The notes: a model not told the origin generated them from the letters alone. 64,000 nucleotides of DNA from an uncultured Candidatus Saccharibacteria bacterium (GCA_938030095.1 CALHGK010000004.1:101194-165193), one strand, 5' to 3'. Numbered from the stretch's first letter, positions 8,960 through 17,349 are shown. Program-made: numbers and translations.

Positions 8960-9832
8960 ATGAAACAATCCTACTCTGTAGCGCAATTGCGAAGTGTCCT
9001 GCTCTATCTGTCAATTGGCCTGCTAACATTGTGCGCGCTTCTCGGGATTCTTGCAGTATTATCGCAAGAAATTGATTGGCGAATCCTATTCACGACGTTT
9101 TGCGCCGCAATCGCATCATTAATTGCTATGAGCAACATATCGCGACTTACGGATAACCGAATAGTTATAAAAATTCTATCCATTATGTCGATCATCCTCA
9201 ATGCTCAGTGGTTTACTGGTATGTTTGTTATCCAGTGGAATCTCTATCGGTTTCTTAGTTTTTGTCGTCCCTCTGTCAGTACGGGGAGTCGATATAATAG
9301 ACATTATAGCGACTATAGCAACTATGACTACGAAGGTCATGTTCAGACACAAATATGCAGCGACTTCCTCTCGATTACGACGAAGCTTACGCTCACAGCA
9401 TTAATTATTGCACTACTCATTACACTTAGCGTAAAGACCTTGTCATACGCCAACAAAAACTCTTTCATCATAGGAATGAAAATGATGACGGTTACTTGCG
9501 CCAGTCTTTTAAGCATGGCATGCTTGAGTATGGTATGGTTTAATGTGCGAGATACGTCAAGTACGCTACGTTTTTTGATAGTTTTTGGTATACTCACTGT
9601 ATTTGGTTTAATAGTAACACCTATTTTGGTACATCTAGAGAAGGTGCAGCGCTACCTCCAACCTGCACAACCAAGTACGTCGGTGGTGCAGAATGAACAG
9701 CAGCTTCGGCACGAGATTGAATGCCAGGTGCGGGCACAAATTGCTGCTGAGCAGCAAGCAGCAAAAGCGGAGGAACAAGCTCAAGTACCTCCCACAGCTT
9801 CGAATGAAGATGGTGCAATGCATGATGTGTAG
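8960..9832 (+). CDS. Multi-pass membrane protein with C-terminal coiled coil, unknown function
   Basis: A 290-residue protein with five or six hydrophobic segments (for example residues 10-30, 36-55, 65-95, 135-155 and 185-230). It ends in a cytoplasmic, Gln/Ala/Glu-rich helical tail from about residue 235, predicted coiled coil by composition. No family is recognised. ATG 8960 is fixed by a consensus promoter ending 6 nt upstream; an earlier in-frame start at 8942 would lie inside the promoter. It is AT-richer than the neighbouring housekeeping genes. Confidence 0.72.
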   Translation: MKQSYSVAQLRSVLLYLSIGLLTLCALLGILAVLSQEIDWRILFTTFCAAIASLIAMSNISRLTDNRIVIKILSIMSIILNAQWFTGMFVIQWNLYRFLSFCRPSVSTGSRYNRHYSDYSNYDYEGHVQTQICSDFLSITTKLTLTALIIALLITLSVKTLSYANKNSFIIGMKMMTVTCASLLSMACLSMVWFNVRDTSSTLRFLIVFGILTVFGLIVTPILVHLEKVQRYLQPAQPSTSVVQNEQQLRHEIECQVRAQIAAEQQAAKAEEQAQVPPTASNEDGAMHDV

Positions 9833-10038
9833 CATGATTGATAAGTTAACAATGGGTGATTATGCTCCCGATAATGATGGGTGGTGCTGAATGCAAGAGG
9901 TGATGGGTGTTGCAGATCGACAGATAATCAATAATTTGAGTGACAGGGTTACCTGTGTATGCCATCAGAGTTCAATGAATGATTAGAGTTATTTCCGATT
10001 TAGTGATACTCAAAAATACGACACAGCAGTTAGCCATT

Positions 10039-10062
10039 TAATGTAATAGATAATGTAATAGA
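10039..10062 (+). repeat. 12-bp tandem duplication upstream of cinA-like gene
   Basis: The 12-mer TAATGTAATAGA occurs twice head to tail, directly before the AGGAGG ribosome site of the gene at 10080. Each copy contains a TGTAAT/TAATAG -10-like hexamer, so it may duplicate a promoter element. Confidence 0.6.
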
Positions 10063-10079
10063 AAAGAGGAGGTGTACAT

Positions 10080-10946
10080 ATGTCTCGCAGGCGAGGAGCT
10101 ATCATCACAATAGGCGATGAGGTGCTCAACGGAAGTACGCTCGACACTAATTCACACTGGCTTTGTACACAAATTGCTGGTCGTGGTGCGCTGGTTACGA
10201 CGGTAGTTACGGTACACGATGATCCAGATGCAATAAAAGACGCGTTGGCATATTGCATACACACGGAGCCAGACTTGATTTTTACCATCGGAGGTCTTGG
10301 CCCAACGATTGATGACCGAACTGTAGAGTCAGTTGCTCGCGCCCTCGAGTTGCCACTCGAGATTAATCAAGCTGCAATCGAGTATGTCCAGAAACGATAT
10401 TGTGACCTGGAGTCACAAGAAATAGTTGATCGTGATGTGTCTGCATCAGCAAGGAATGCTCGCAAAAAGATGGCTTTGCTGCCCACCGGGGCAGTGCCAA
10501 TCTATAATCCGGTTGGCGCTGCACCAGCGGTCGTTATTAATACAGATGATACGATGTCTGTTCTATGTCTTCCGGGTGTTCCTGCAGAGGTTCGCGCGAT
10601 AGTTAGTAGGCATGCATCCGGTATTTTGGAACGCCGCCTCGGTAGCGGATTTTTAAGAACGATGACGATCATGACGAGTACAAATGATGAGTCGGTCCTT
10701 GCAGAAGCATCTGCTGTACTGACTCGTGAATTCGTGGAGGTGTATGTAAAAACTCGTCCAATTCGTCAAGAAGGTGGAAAGATTGGTGTGACACTAACAG
10801 CGTCTGGAAACAACCAAGCAAAAATTGGCGTTCTGTTAGATACAGCGTTTCAGAGACTGACAGTTCTTCTTGAGGAATACGGCGTCAGTATTGTTAGGTG
10901 CTGTGTTGATGATGCAGATTGGCGGCAACTCAATAATTCCCTATGA
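10080..10946 (+). CDS. CinA-type molybdopterin-binding domain protein
   Basis: A 288-residue protein with the MoaB/MoeA/CinA fold. It shows the AIITIGDEVLNGSTLDTNSHWL opening, the FTIGGLGPTIDDRTVESVA signature and LCLPGVPAEVRAIV. It corresponds to the N-terminal (COG1058) half of CinA, which in other bacteria acts as an ADP-ribose/NAD-related pyrophosphatase. The C-terminal NMN deamidase domain is absent. There is a strong GAGGAGGT ribosome site, 9 nt before ATG. The gene at 10954 follows 7 nt after the stop. Confidence 0.75.
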   Translation: MSRRRGAIITIGDEVLNGSTLDTNSHWLCTQIAGRGALVTTVVTVHDDPDAIKDALAYCIHTEPDLIFTIGGLGPTIDDRTVESVARALELPLEINQAAIEYVQKRYCDLESQEIVDRDVSASARNARKKMALLPTGAVPIYNPVGAAPAVVINTDDTMSVLCLPGVPAEVRAIVSRHASGILERRLGSGFLRTMTIMTSTNDESVLAEASAVLTREFVEVYVKTRPIRQEGGKIGVTLTASGNNQAKIGVLLDTAFQRLTVLLEEYGVSIVRCCVDDADWRQLNNSL

Positions 10947-10953
10947 TCAGATC

Positions 10954-11565
10954 ATGCAAACAATTCGCTATAAATACCTGACTGTCATTCTTCTATCCCT
11001 TGCGTTAGCGATACTATCGCTTGTCAGCAATATCTACTTTCCCCAAGAAATGGAAGGGCAGTTGCAGCTATACTCTTGTATCCGCAAGATATTTAGTAAG
11101 TTATTTAATGCAGGTATCGTCTGGGCTGCGTTGCCATTCTTGGCAGGGTGGAGATCTCAAAGCTTGGTAAAAGCGGCGATCAGTGGCGCTGCTATTGCAG
11201 AACTCACACTGCTACTCCATTACGGTATCGGCTATCTTATTGGGGTGTATGGCTCTACGATATTTATGGCGAATTCATTTTGGTTTATTGCTGCTCTTGT
11301 ACTATGTGCCCCGCTAGGAGTATGCGGCTGGATTGCAGCTTTGCCAAAAAAGTCATCCCGTATATTCTGGTTCATCCTGCCGATCGGGGCAATTTTCGAG
11401 CCCTTTGTGACTCGAAAACTAATGCCATACTCGATAGTTCGGCCATGGCCTGAAGCATATTCAGATTACATTAGCGGTGTGGTGCTGTTGCTTGTTGGTG
11501 TTGTTGGTATTCTCCTGTGTTTTCAGCGAGGCAGTTACTTTCGTTTTATGCGCACGCATGCTTAG
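10954..11565 (+). CDS. Hypothetical integral membrane protein
   Basis: A 203-residue protein dominated by about six hydrophobic segments (residues 8-26, 40-60, 66-84, 95-115, 125-145 and 170-190). No motif or family is recognised. It lies immediately downstream of the CinA-like gene and is probably co-transcribed. ATG 10954 begins just before the first membrane span; an open extension back to 10870 lies inside the upstream gene and is unlikely to be used. No clear Shine-Dalgarno is seen. Confidence 0.6.
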   Translation: MQTIRYKYLTVILLSLALAILSLVSNIYFPQEMEGQLQLYSCIRKIFSKLFNAGIVWAALPFLAGWRSQSLVKAAISGAAIAELTLLLHYGIGYLIGVYGSTIFMANSFWFIAALVLCAPLGVCGWIAALPKKSSRIFWFILPIGAIFEPFVTRKLMPYSIVRPWPEAYSDYISGVVLLLVGVVGILLCFQRGSYFRFMRTHA

Positions 11566-11695
11566 TCATCTATTGATACACACGAAAATAACCTACAACA
11601 CGAACAACGCCCACCCTGGTGAGTGAGCGTTATTCAACATCTGGAACCACATCCTAGCCTGTTTTGGCTGGGATAGATTTAGATAAGAGCTTGCT

Positions 11696-11783
11696 TGGTA
11701 CGGATGAGAGGACTTGAACCTCCACGCCCCGCAGGGCACTAGCACCTGAAGCTAGCGCGTCTACCAATTCCGCCACATCCGCA
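11696..11783 (-). tRNA. tRNA-Leu(CAG)
   Basis: A class II tRNA: acceptor TGCGGAT/ATCCGTA (one G-U pair), D-arm GGTAGACGCG, anticodon loop TTCAGGT (anticodon CAG), long variable arm, T-arm GGTTCAAGTCC and encoded CCA (11698-11696). Confidence 0.95.
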
Positions 11784-11917
11784 GATATTACGCACCGCAG
11801 GCTCTTACCGTGTATTGTATACGAATTTCGGCCTTGCGTAAAGAGTTTTGTGATACAATCAGGTAAATAAACTGTGGCGGGTCTGCCACTATTTTAGATT
11901 ATGTAAGGAGTAATGAT

Positions 11918-12280
11918 ATGACCTCTATCCATCCATCGTCTCAAACATTCTACAAAGAAGGCTGGATACAGCAAAAAATCGAAGAAGTCCGAGAGCAATG
12001 CGGCACCGCCAACTCGGGTGAAGCTGGAGATAAGCAGTATGCTGAGGCGCGCTGACGGACGGTTGGTGCATTGGGCGCAATTGCCATGCGACCGAGTGAG
12101 AGCCTTACACTGTATACGGCAAGCTGCACGCTGTATGGCCTTGCTGTATCATCACGCACCGGACAGCCAACACAGGGTGAGCTTACCGAAGAGAGTATCC
12201 GCACTATTCGTGAGATCAGTGGCATGATGCAGCAGTCCGTCGAAGAAAATAATACTGATGTTATAGGAATAGCAGCATAA
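11918..12280 (+). pseudogene. Small hypothetical gene with in-frame TGA (pseudogene or two peptides)
   Basis: From ATG 11918 (GGAG 8 nt upstream, TACAAT -10 near 11853) one frame stays open for 120 codons except for TGA at 12053-12055, codon 46. The first part is a hydrophilic helix (YKEGWIQQKIEEVREQ). The part after the stop (TVGALGAIAM, LTEESIRTIREISGMMQQS) is also protein-like. No family is recognised. The stop is followed by CGG, a context linked to leaky UGA in some viral systems, but simple nonsense mutation is the plainer reading. Genes nearby use TGA as a normal stop, so recoding of TGA genome-wide is unlikely. Confidence 0.5.
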
Positions 12281-12288
12281 TATCACCA

Positions 12289-12855
12289 ATGAGTACCATA
12301 GAGCCCACCGCTGCACTAGCCGAAGCCGACCGTCGCAATGTGGTAGACCGCTATAAAGGGCTATCTCACCAAGCGATCGTTGCCGATCTTGATGAGCATG
12401 GCTCGGCACTTCATATTGCGATTGATAATGTTGTGCGCGATTTCAACATGGGGACGATCGTCCGCAGCGCTAATGCCTTTGGGGTGCGGCATATCCACAT
12501 TATTGGCCGGCGGCAGTGGAATAAGCGCGGCGCAATGATGACAGACGCGTATCTGCACGTGCATTATCACCAAACGGTTGAAGATTTCTTACAGGCTATT
12601 ACTGGTCGGCCACTCATCGCGGTCGATAATGTTGCCGGTTCACAGCCACTTCAGTCGGTCGCGCTGCCGCGTAGTGCTGTGCTTTTGTTTGGGGCAGAGG
12701 GGCCTGGTATTCGTCCCGAGCTGCTTGAGTCGGCTACGGGTATTGTTGCAATTGAGCAGTTTGGCAGTACGCGTAGCCTCAATGTCGGCGTAGCAGCCGG
12801 TATTGCGATGTATGCTTGGGTGCAGCAGCATCGGTTATACCCAGATCAAAAGTAG
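12289..12855 (+). CDS. TrmH/SpoU-family RNA 2'-O-methyltransferase
   Basis: A 188-residue SPOUT methyltransferase with all three conserved motifs in order: motif 1 NMGTIVRSANAFGV, motif 2 LLFGAEGPGIRPELLE and motif 3 STRSLNVGVAAGIAMY, which form the trefoil knot that binds SAM. It modifies a ribose 2'-OH in tRNA or rRNA; the target base cannot be assigned. A CATAAT hexamer ends 7 nt before ATG 12289, so this may also be a leaderless transcript. No SD is visible. Confidence 0.85.
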   Translation: MSTIEPTAALAEADRRNVVDRYKGLSHQAIVADLDEHGSALHIAIDNVVRDFNMGTIVRSANAFGVRHIHIIGRRQWNKRGAMMTDAYLHVHYHQTVEDFLQAITGRPLIAVDNVAGSQPLQSVALPRSAVLLFGAEGPGIRPELLESATGIVAIEQFGSTRSLNVGVAAGIAMYAWVQQHRLYPDQK

Positions 12856-12986
12856 AGATTACTCTCTTTACTCCTTTTCAAATATAAGGTAGCGAAGGAG
12901 TATGTAGTGCTGCGTGGCGCTATAGAGTAGTGAATCCAGCCAAGGGCTTGTTTTTCCATGCCGTTTATGCAAAAATAGCAGTAACT

Positions 12987-14330
12987 ATGACAAAACTTTC
13001 ATCGGAATCATATCGGGGGGCGCGGGATTGGTATCCGGAAGATCTTCGCGTGCGCAAATACATCTTTCAGACCTGGCGTCATGTCGCCAAGAGCTACGGC
13101 TACGAAGAATACGATGCACCGCTGCTTGAGCCGGTTGAAGTGTATGCCGCCAAAAGTGGTGACGAGTTAGTGAATGACCAGACGTATCAGTTTATTGATC
13201 GTGGCGATCGACAGGTAGCGATCCGTCCTGAAATGACACCGAGCGTAAGCCGGATGATTGCCAAGCACCGCCAAGAGATCGCCTATCCAGCGCGTTGGTT
13301 TAGTATTGCCCAGTTTATGCGCTACGAGCGGCCACAACGGGGGCGAGAGCGTGAATTTTGGCAGATGAATGTCGATATATTTGGTGTTGATAACATGCAG
13401 GCCGAGGCCGAGATTATCGCACTTGGTAGCCGTATCATGAAGGCTTTTGGCGCAACGGACGACATGTACACTATTCGTATCAACAACCGCCAGTTGATCA
13501 ACCTTATGATGGCGCAGTTTCTTGAGCTCGATGCTGTGCAGGCTCAGCTGATGATTCGGCTGTTTGATCGTAAGAACAAGATTCCACCGCAGGCTTTTCG
13601 CGACCAGGCGATTGAGATCTTTGGTGAGGCAGCAGCACCGGTTGGTTTGCAGCGGATTGCTCAGCTCTTGACGGCACGTACCATGGCCGATCTCCCCGAA
13701 TCGATTCGCGATAGCGAGGCGGTGCGTGATGTGCAGCGGCTCTTTACACTACTTGAGCGTAGTGGCGTGACGAATGCCATCTTCGATATCACGCTCATGC
13801 GTGGATTGGATTATTACACGGGTACAGTGTTTGAGTTCTTCGACACGCATCCAGATAATAATCGTTCGCTCTTTGGTGGTGGGCGCTATGATGGCTTAGT
13901 AGGGATGTTTGGTGCCGAGCCGATTAGTGCGGTCGGCTTCGCACCGGGCCTATCGATGATGCAGCTCTTCCTCGAGGCACACCAGCTGCTACCAGAGTTT
14001 AGCTCCACAACCGATATCTATATGATCGTCCTTGGTGGGGCAATGCGCGGTGCGCTCGAGCTAGCGGATGACCTGCGCGATGAGGACGTTAATGTCGAAG
14101 TCGATTTTACTGGTCGCAAGCTTGATAAGCAACTCAAGGCAGCGATCAAGAAACAGATTCCATATTTCCTCTTTGTTGGGGAGGACGAGCTAGAGAACGA
14201 GATTTATACCCTCAAGAATATTGCGACGAGCGAGGAGCAAAAGCTCAGCCTGGAGCGCGTCGTCAGCGCCGTTAAGGACTATCGTCGCCAACCATCACGC
14301 AGCGAAGATGATGACTTTGATTTATCGTAG
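12987..14330 (+). CDS. hisS: Histidyl-tRNA synthetase
   Basis: A 447-residue class II aminoacyl-tRNA synthetase that charges tRNA-His. It shows motif 1 around GYEEYDAPLLEP, motif 2 RYERPQRGREREFWQMNVDIFG, the HisRS-specific LMRGLDYYTGTVFE and motif 3 around SAVGFAPGLSM, followed by the anticodon-binding domain. ATG 12987 (MTKLSSESYRGARDWYPE) matches the usual N-terminus; the longer open frame to 12930 adds a non-conserved segment. It is followed by an acidic tail (SEDDDFD). Confidence 0.93.
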   Translation: MTKLSSESYRGARDWYPEDLRVRKYIFQTWRHVAKSYGYEEYDAPLLEPVEVYAAKSGDELVNDQTYQFIDRGDRQVAIRPEMTPSVSRMIAKHRQEIAYPARWFSIAQFMRYERPQRGREREFWQMNVDIFGVDNMQAEAEIIALGSRIMKAFGATDDMYTIRINNRQLINLMMAQFLELDAVQAQLMIRLFDRKNKIPPQAFRDQAIEIFGEAAAPVGLQRIAQLLTARTMADLPESIRDSEAVRDVQRLFTLLERSGVTNAIFDITLMRGLDYYTGTVFEFFDTHPDNNRSLFGGGRYDGLVGMFGAEPISAVGFAPGLSMMQLFLEAHQLLPEFSSTTDIYMIVLGGAMRGALELADDLRDEDVNVEVDFTGRKLDKQLKAAIKKQIPYFLFVGEDELENEIYTLKNIATSEEQKLSLERVVSAVKDYRRQPSRSEDDDFDLS

Positions 14331-14445
14331 TGTCACCATGTGCGTCTCTGTTGCAGCTATAGCTCATCTCTGTTAGCTTCTCGTTTTGCTCATCTTGCGA
14401 AACACTATATATACGCGTACATGCTTGGGTCTGTCGCATGCCTAT

Positions 14446-14474
14446 TTCACACTGCCAGCGACATATGATACAAT
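14446..14474 (+). promoter_or_regulatory. tig promoter
   Basis: -35 TTCACA (14446-14451), 17-bp spacer, -10 TACAAT (14469-14474). ATG of tig begins 8 nt after the -10, giving a leaderless or nearly leaderless mRNA. Confidence 0.75.
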
Positions 14475-14482
14475 AACCAACT

Positions 14483-15772
14483 ATGAAGACGACACTAGAC
14501 CACCTATCAGACACCAAAGTACGCGCCACGATTACCGTCGGTGCAGACGAACTGGAGGCAGCTCGCCAGGTTGCTTTGCGTAAACTCGCCAAGACGACGA
14601 AGGTTGATGGCTTTCGCAAGGGTCATGCCCCGCTCGAGTTGGTTGCAAAGAATACTAATCCAGAACACCTCGCCGAGGAGACGCTTAACAACGCCCTGAG
14701 CAAAGCAGTTGCTGCAGCCTTCCTCGAGAGTGACGTGCAGGTGCTTGAACGCCCAGAGGTGGAGATTAAGAAGTTTGTGCCCGGCAGCGAGCTCGAATTC
14801 ACGGCTGAGGCAGAGGTTATGCCCACGATTACTCTCGGTGACTATAAGAAACTCAAGCTCAAGCCAGCGAAGATAACCGTTACGCCAGAAGAAGTAACGG
14901 AGATCCTTGACCGGATTCGTCACAGCATGGCCGAGCGTACGGACACTGATGAAGCAGCCCAGGACGGCGACGAGGTGACGATTGACTTTGTTGGTAAGCG
15001 CGATGGTACGCCTTTTGCTGGTGGCACCGGGAAAGATTATCCGCTTGTGCTCGGCAGTAAGTCATTCATTCCAGGCTTCGAAGAGGCATTGATTGGCCTC
15101 AAGGCTGGTGAAACGAAGGCGGTTGAACTCACCTTTCCGAAGGACTACCATGCGAGCGAACTAGCTGGGCAAGCAGTCGTCTTTGATACGACCGTCAAGA
15201 AGGTCAAGAAAGTGACACTGCCTGAGCCGACTGATGAGTTTGCTGCAAAGGTCGGGCCATTTACTTCTATTGATGACCTCAAAAAAGACATTGAGAAGGA
15301 AATTACTGCGCAAAAGCAACGTGAAGCAGATGACGAGCTGCGCGACGTAGCCGTCAAGCAATTGGCCGATGCCAGCACGGTAGCCATTCCAGAGGTATTG
15401 CGAGCTGACCAGCTTCGCTCGATCGAACAAGACTTAGTGCAAAACCTTGCTCACCGCGGTCGCACTCTTGAGCAGTACCTTGCCGAGAAGGAGTATAAAG
15501 ACAAAGACGAGTGGATCGAGAAGGAGGCTAAGCCAGCGGCCGATGAGCGCATTAAGGCGGGGCTTGTCCTGGCTGAGCTGAGCAAGGCTGAGAAGATCGA
15601 AGCCACAGCAGAGGAGCTGCAAGAGCGCATCAGTGCCTTCAAGCAACAGTATGCCAATGATGCAACTATGGTGGCGCGCTTTGATGAGCCAGAGGTGCAG
15701 CACGAGATCGCTAATCGCCTCTTGACAGAGAAGACGATTGACTGGCTGGTGGCGCAGAATACCAAGAAATAA
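14483..15772 (+). CDS. tig: Trigger factor (ribosome-associated chaperone and PPIase)
   Basis: A 429-residue trigger factor. The ribosome-binding N-domain (residues 1-115) holds the signature GFRKGHAP (about 45-52) that docks on L23. The FKBP-type prolyl isomerase domain (about 150-235) has GDEVTIDFVGKRDG and FIPGFEEALIGLKAGE. The helical C-domain (240-429) is rich in Lys/Glu. It folds nascent chains at the exit tunnel. It is followed directly by the CIRCE/hairpin and clpP; tig-clpP neighbourhood is common in bacteria. Confidence 0.95.
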   Translation: MKTTLDHLSDTKVRATITVGADELEAARQVALRKLAKTTKVDGFRKGHAPLELVAKNTNPEHLAEETLNNALSKAVAAAFLESDVQVLERPEVEIKKFVPGSELEFTAEAEVMPTITLGDYKKLKLKPAKITVTPEEVTEILDRIRHSMAERTDTDEAAQDGDEVTIDFVGKRDGTPFAGGTGKDYPLVLGSKSFIPGFEEALIGLKAGETKAVELTFPKDYHASELAGQAVVFDTTVKKVKKVTLPEPTDEFAAKVGPFTSIDDLKKDIEKEITAQKQREADDELRDVAVKQLADASTVAIPEVLRADQLRSIEQDLVQNLAHRGRTLEQYLAEKEYKDKDEWIEKEAKPAADERIKAGLVLAELSKAEKIEATAEELQERISAFKQQYANDATMVARFDEPEVQHEIANRLLTEKTIDWLVAQNTKK

Positions 15773-15799
15773 CAAACAGTACGGCTCTTACAATAGAAA

Positions 15800-15826
15800 C
15801 TAGCACTCTACCTTGACGAGTGCTAG
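15800..15826 (+). promoter_or_regulatory. CIRCE element (HrcA operator) at clpP
   Basis: An inverted repeat CTAGCACTC - 9 nt - GAGTGCTAG. The CIRCE consensus is TTAGCACTC-N9-GAGTGCTAA, so 16 of 18 arm positions match and the spacer length is exact. The spacer and first base of the right arm contain the clpP -35 box TTGACG (15813-15818), so HrcA binding would block polymerase directly. Four T residues follow the right arm, so the same hairpin may also end tig transcription. Confidence 0.88.
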
Positions 15827-15841
15827 TTTTCTCGTTACAAT
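15813..15841 (+). promoter_or_regulatory. clpP promoter embedded in CIRCE
   Basis: -35 TTGACG (15813-15818), 17-bp spacer, -10 TACAAT (15836-15841), then 6 nt to ATG 15848. The predicted mRNA is leaderless. Confidence 0.82.
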
Positions 15842-15847
15842 GGCACT

Positions 15848-16456
15848 ATGATGAAACCGAATGATTACCTAGTGCCCAACGTCATCGTCCGGACGCGTGA
15901 TGGTGAGCGTGGCTATGATATATACTCGCGCTTGCTCGAGGATCGCATTATCTTCCTCGGCGAAGAAGTGACTGAGATGACAGCCAATGTCGTTGTCGCG
16001 CAGCTTCTCCATCTTGCCAATGAAAATCCAGACAAAGACATCCAGCTCTATATCAACAGCCCTGGTGGCAGTGTGTATGACGGTCTCGCAATCTACGATA
16101 CTATGCAATACATCGCGCCAGATGTGCAGACGATTGGTATTGGTCTGCAGGCAAGCATGGGTGCCTTCTTGCTTAGTAGCGGTGCGAAGGGTAAACGCTT
16201 TGTCTTGCCTAATGCTCGAGTGATGATCCACCAGCCTAGCAGTGGTACGCGCGGCAAAGTGACAGACCAAGAAATTAGCTTACGCGAGAGTATCGCCCTC
16301 AAGGAGCGACTGGCCACCATTATGGCGGACAACACTGGCCAAAAACTCGATAAAATCAAGGCTGACATGGAGCGTGACTACTGGCTGAGTGCCGCAGATG
16401 CCGTGGCGTATGGCCTAGCCGATGAAGTGATTGGCCAGCGCGCAAACGCAAAATAG
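15848..16456 (+). CDS. clpP: ATP-dependent Clp protease proteolytic subunit
   Basis: A 202-residue ClpP with the complete Ser-His-Asp triad: S103 (QASMGAFLLSSG), H128 (MIHQPSSG) and D177 (MERDYWL). Oxyanion and handle segments NSPGGSVYDGLAIYDTM are present. It forms the tetradecameric chamber that degrades proteins fed by ClpX/ClpC-type unfoldases. The ATG at 15848 follows the -10 by 6 nt. The CIRCE operator on its promoter predicts heat/HrcA control, as in several Gram-positive bacteria. Confidence 0.96.
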   Translation: MMKPNDYLVPNVIVRTRDGERGYDIYSRLLEDRIIFLGEEVTEMTANVVVAQLLHLANENPDKDIQLYINSPGGSVYDGLAIYDTMQYIAPDVQTIGIGLQASMGAFLLSSGAKGKRFVLPNARVMIHQPSSGTRGKVTDQEISLRESIALKERLATIMADNTGQKLDKIKADMERDYWLSAADAVAYGLADEVIGQRANAK

Positions 16457-16488
16457 CACGAGTAGCTGCTTTGTGCTATAGTAAGGCT

Positions 16489-17088
16489 ATGACACAACAT
16501 AGCGACCAATCGACAACCCAGTCTACAAATACTCCATCTCAAGCAAAAAAGCCCCGACGCTTCCGTCCGCGGCGTATGACTGTCGTTATGTTAGTAGCGA
16601 TCGTATTGACTATTGTCTGTATGGCGGCGCTTGCCTTTTTCTATCAGGCCAAGCGAGACACTAAGGAGCTTATGCGCACCCAAACTGTCATGGGGGATGT
16701 ATTAGCGCGTGCGGCTGACTACTCATCAGGGAAGGCGATATCCTGGGATAATTATGCAATGGGTAGCGTGTCTGGTGTTATTGCCACGCAGGCTGAGCGT
16801 GAGCAACTACTCGCAAAGAATCCATTTGTCAATTGTCCAGGCCAGTGCGATGGTTGGTTGTCGGTGGCTGACGCTAAACGCCGAGATCAGACAATTGACG
16901 AAGGGTTCTCGCTATCACCGTCAACAGAAGAGGGTGTGTTTCTACAGTATGTTCGTGAGGTGCTGCAAGATCCAAGCACAAAGTGTGCTCTTTGGAATCA
17001 CGGACCAGTCCAAAAGTTGTGTATATCTCCCAAAACAGGGCGATATGTATACAATGTTGGCGGGCACGCTCGAGGCTTGTATGAGTGA
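16489..17088 (+). CDS. Membrane-anchored four-cysteine protein A (unknown family)
   Basis: A 199-residue protein with a Lys/Arg-rich cytoplasmic tail (residues 1-30), one transmembrane helix (about 31-52) and an exported domain. The domain carries CPGQC-x-GW (Cys116, Cys120), Cys166 in KCALW and Cys178 in KLCISPKTGRYVYN. The same core occurs in the protein at 60179-60718 (see there), so the two are paralogues. Four cysteines in an exported domain suggest two disulfides. TATAGT (16477-16482) lies 6 nt before ATG 16489, which fixes the start. It sits between clpP and rpoBC. Function is unknown. Confidence 0.75.
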   Translation: MTQHSDQSTTQSTNTPSQAKKPRRFRPRRMTVVMLVAIVLTIVCMAALAFFYQAKRDTKELMRTQTVMGDVLARAADYSSGKAISWDNYAMGSVSGVIATQAEREQLLAKNPFVNCPGQCDGWLSVADAKRRDQTIDEGFSLSPSTEEGVFLQYVREVLQDPSTKCALWNHGPVQKLCISPKTGRYVYNVGGHARGLYE

Positions 17089-17143
17089 GAATAATTATAC
17101 GTAGCTCCTAGTATAGATTTTTAAATTTTAAATAGAAAAATGC

Positions 17144-17173
17144 TTGACGCACTCGCAGCTCATTCGCTATAAT
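17144..17173 (+). promoter_or_regulatory. rpoBC promoter with long leader
   Basis: -35 TTGACG (17144-17149), 18-bp spacer, -10 TATAAT (17168-17173). Transcription from about 17180 gives a leader of about 170 nt before rpoB, which contains the tight hairpin ACGCC-ggt-GGCGT (17217-17229) shortly before a T run, and a GCACG/CGTGC inverted repeat near 17284-17318. This contrasts with the leaderless genes around it and could allow attenuation or autoregulation. Confidence 0.72.
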
Positions 17174-17349
17174 GAGATGTTAATGAAGGTTGTGTAATAT
17201 GGGTTAGGTGCGGACTACGCCGGTGGCGTGGCGTTTTAGTGTGCGAAAACTTATATTGAGTAAAGCTTCGGTGCCACAACAAATGCACGAGTAGGGTTTT
17301 GGAGTCCTTACGCGTGCGGATAGATAACAATAATTCAAGAGGAGTTTAC

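Noticed and set aside
11651..11675. A hairpin ATCCTAGCC/GGCTGGGAT as terminator of tRNA-Leu(CAG).
   Set aside because: The stem has a mismatch and no T run follows on the minus strand.
12018..12227. An alternative 69-codon frame over the split gene at 11918.
   Set aside because: It is rich in Arg/Cys/His with no SD, typical of an out-of-frame reading; the other frame has the promoter, SD and natural composition.
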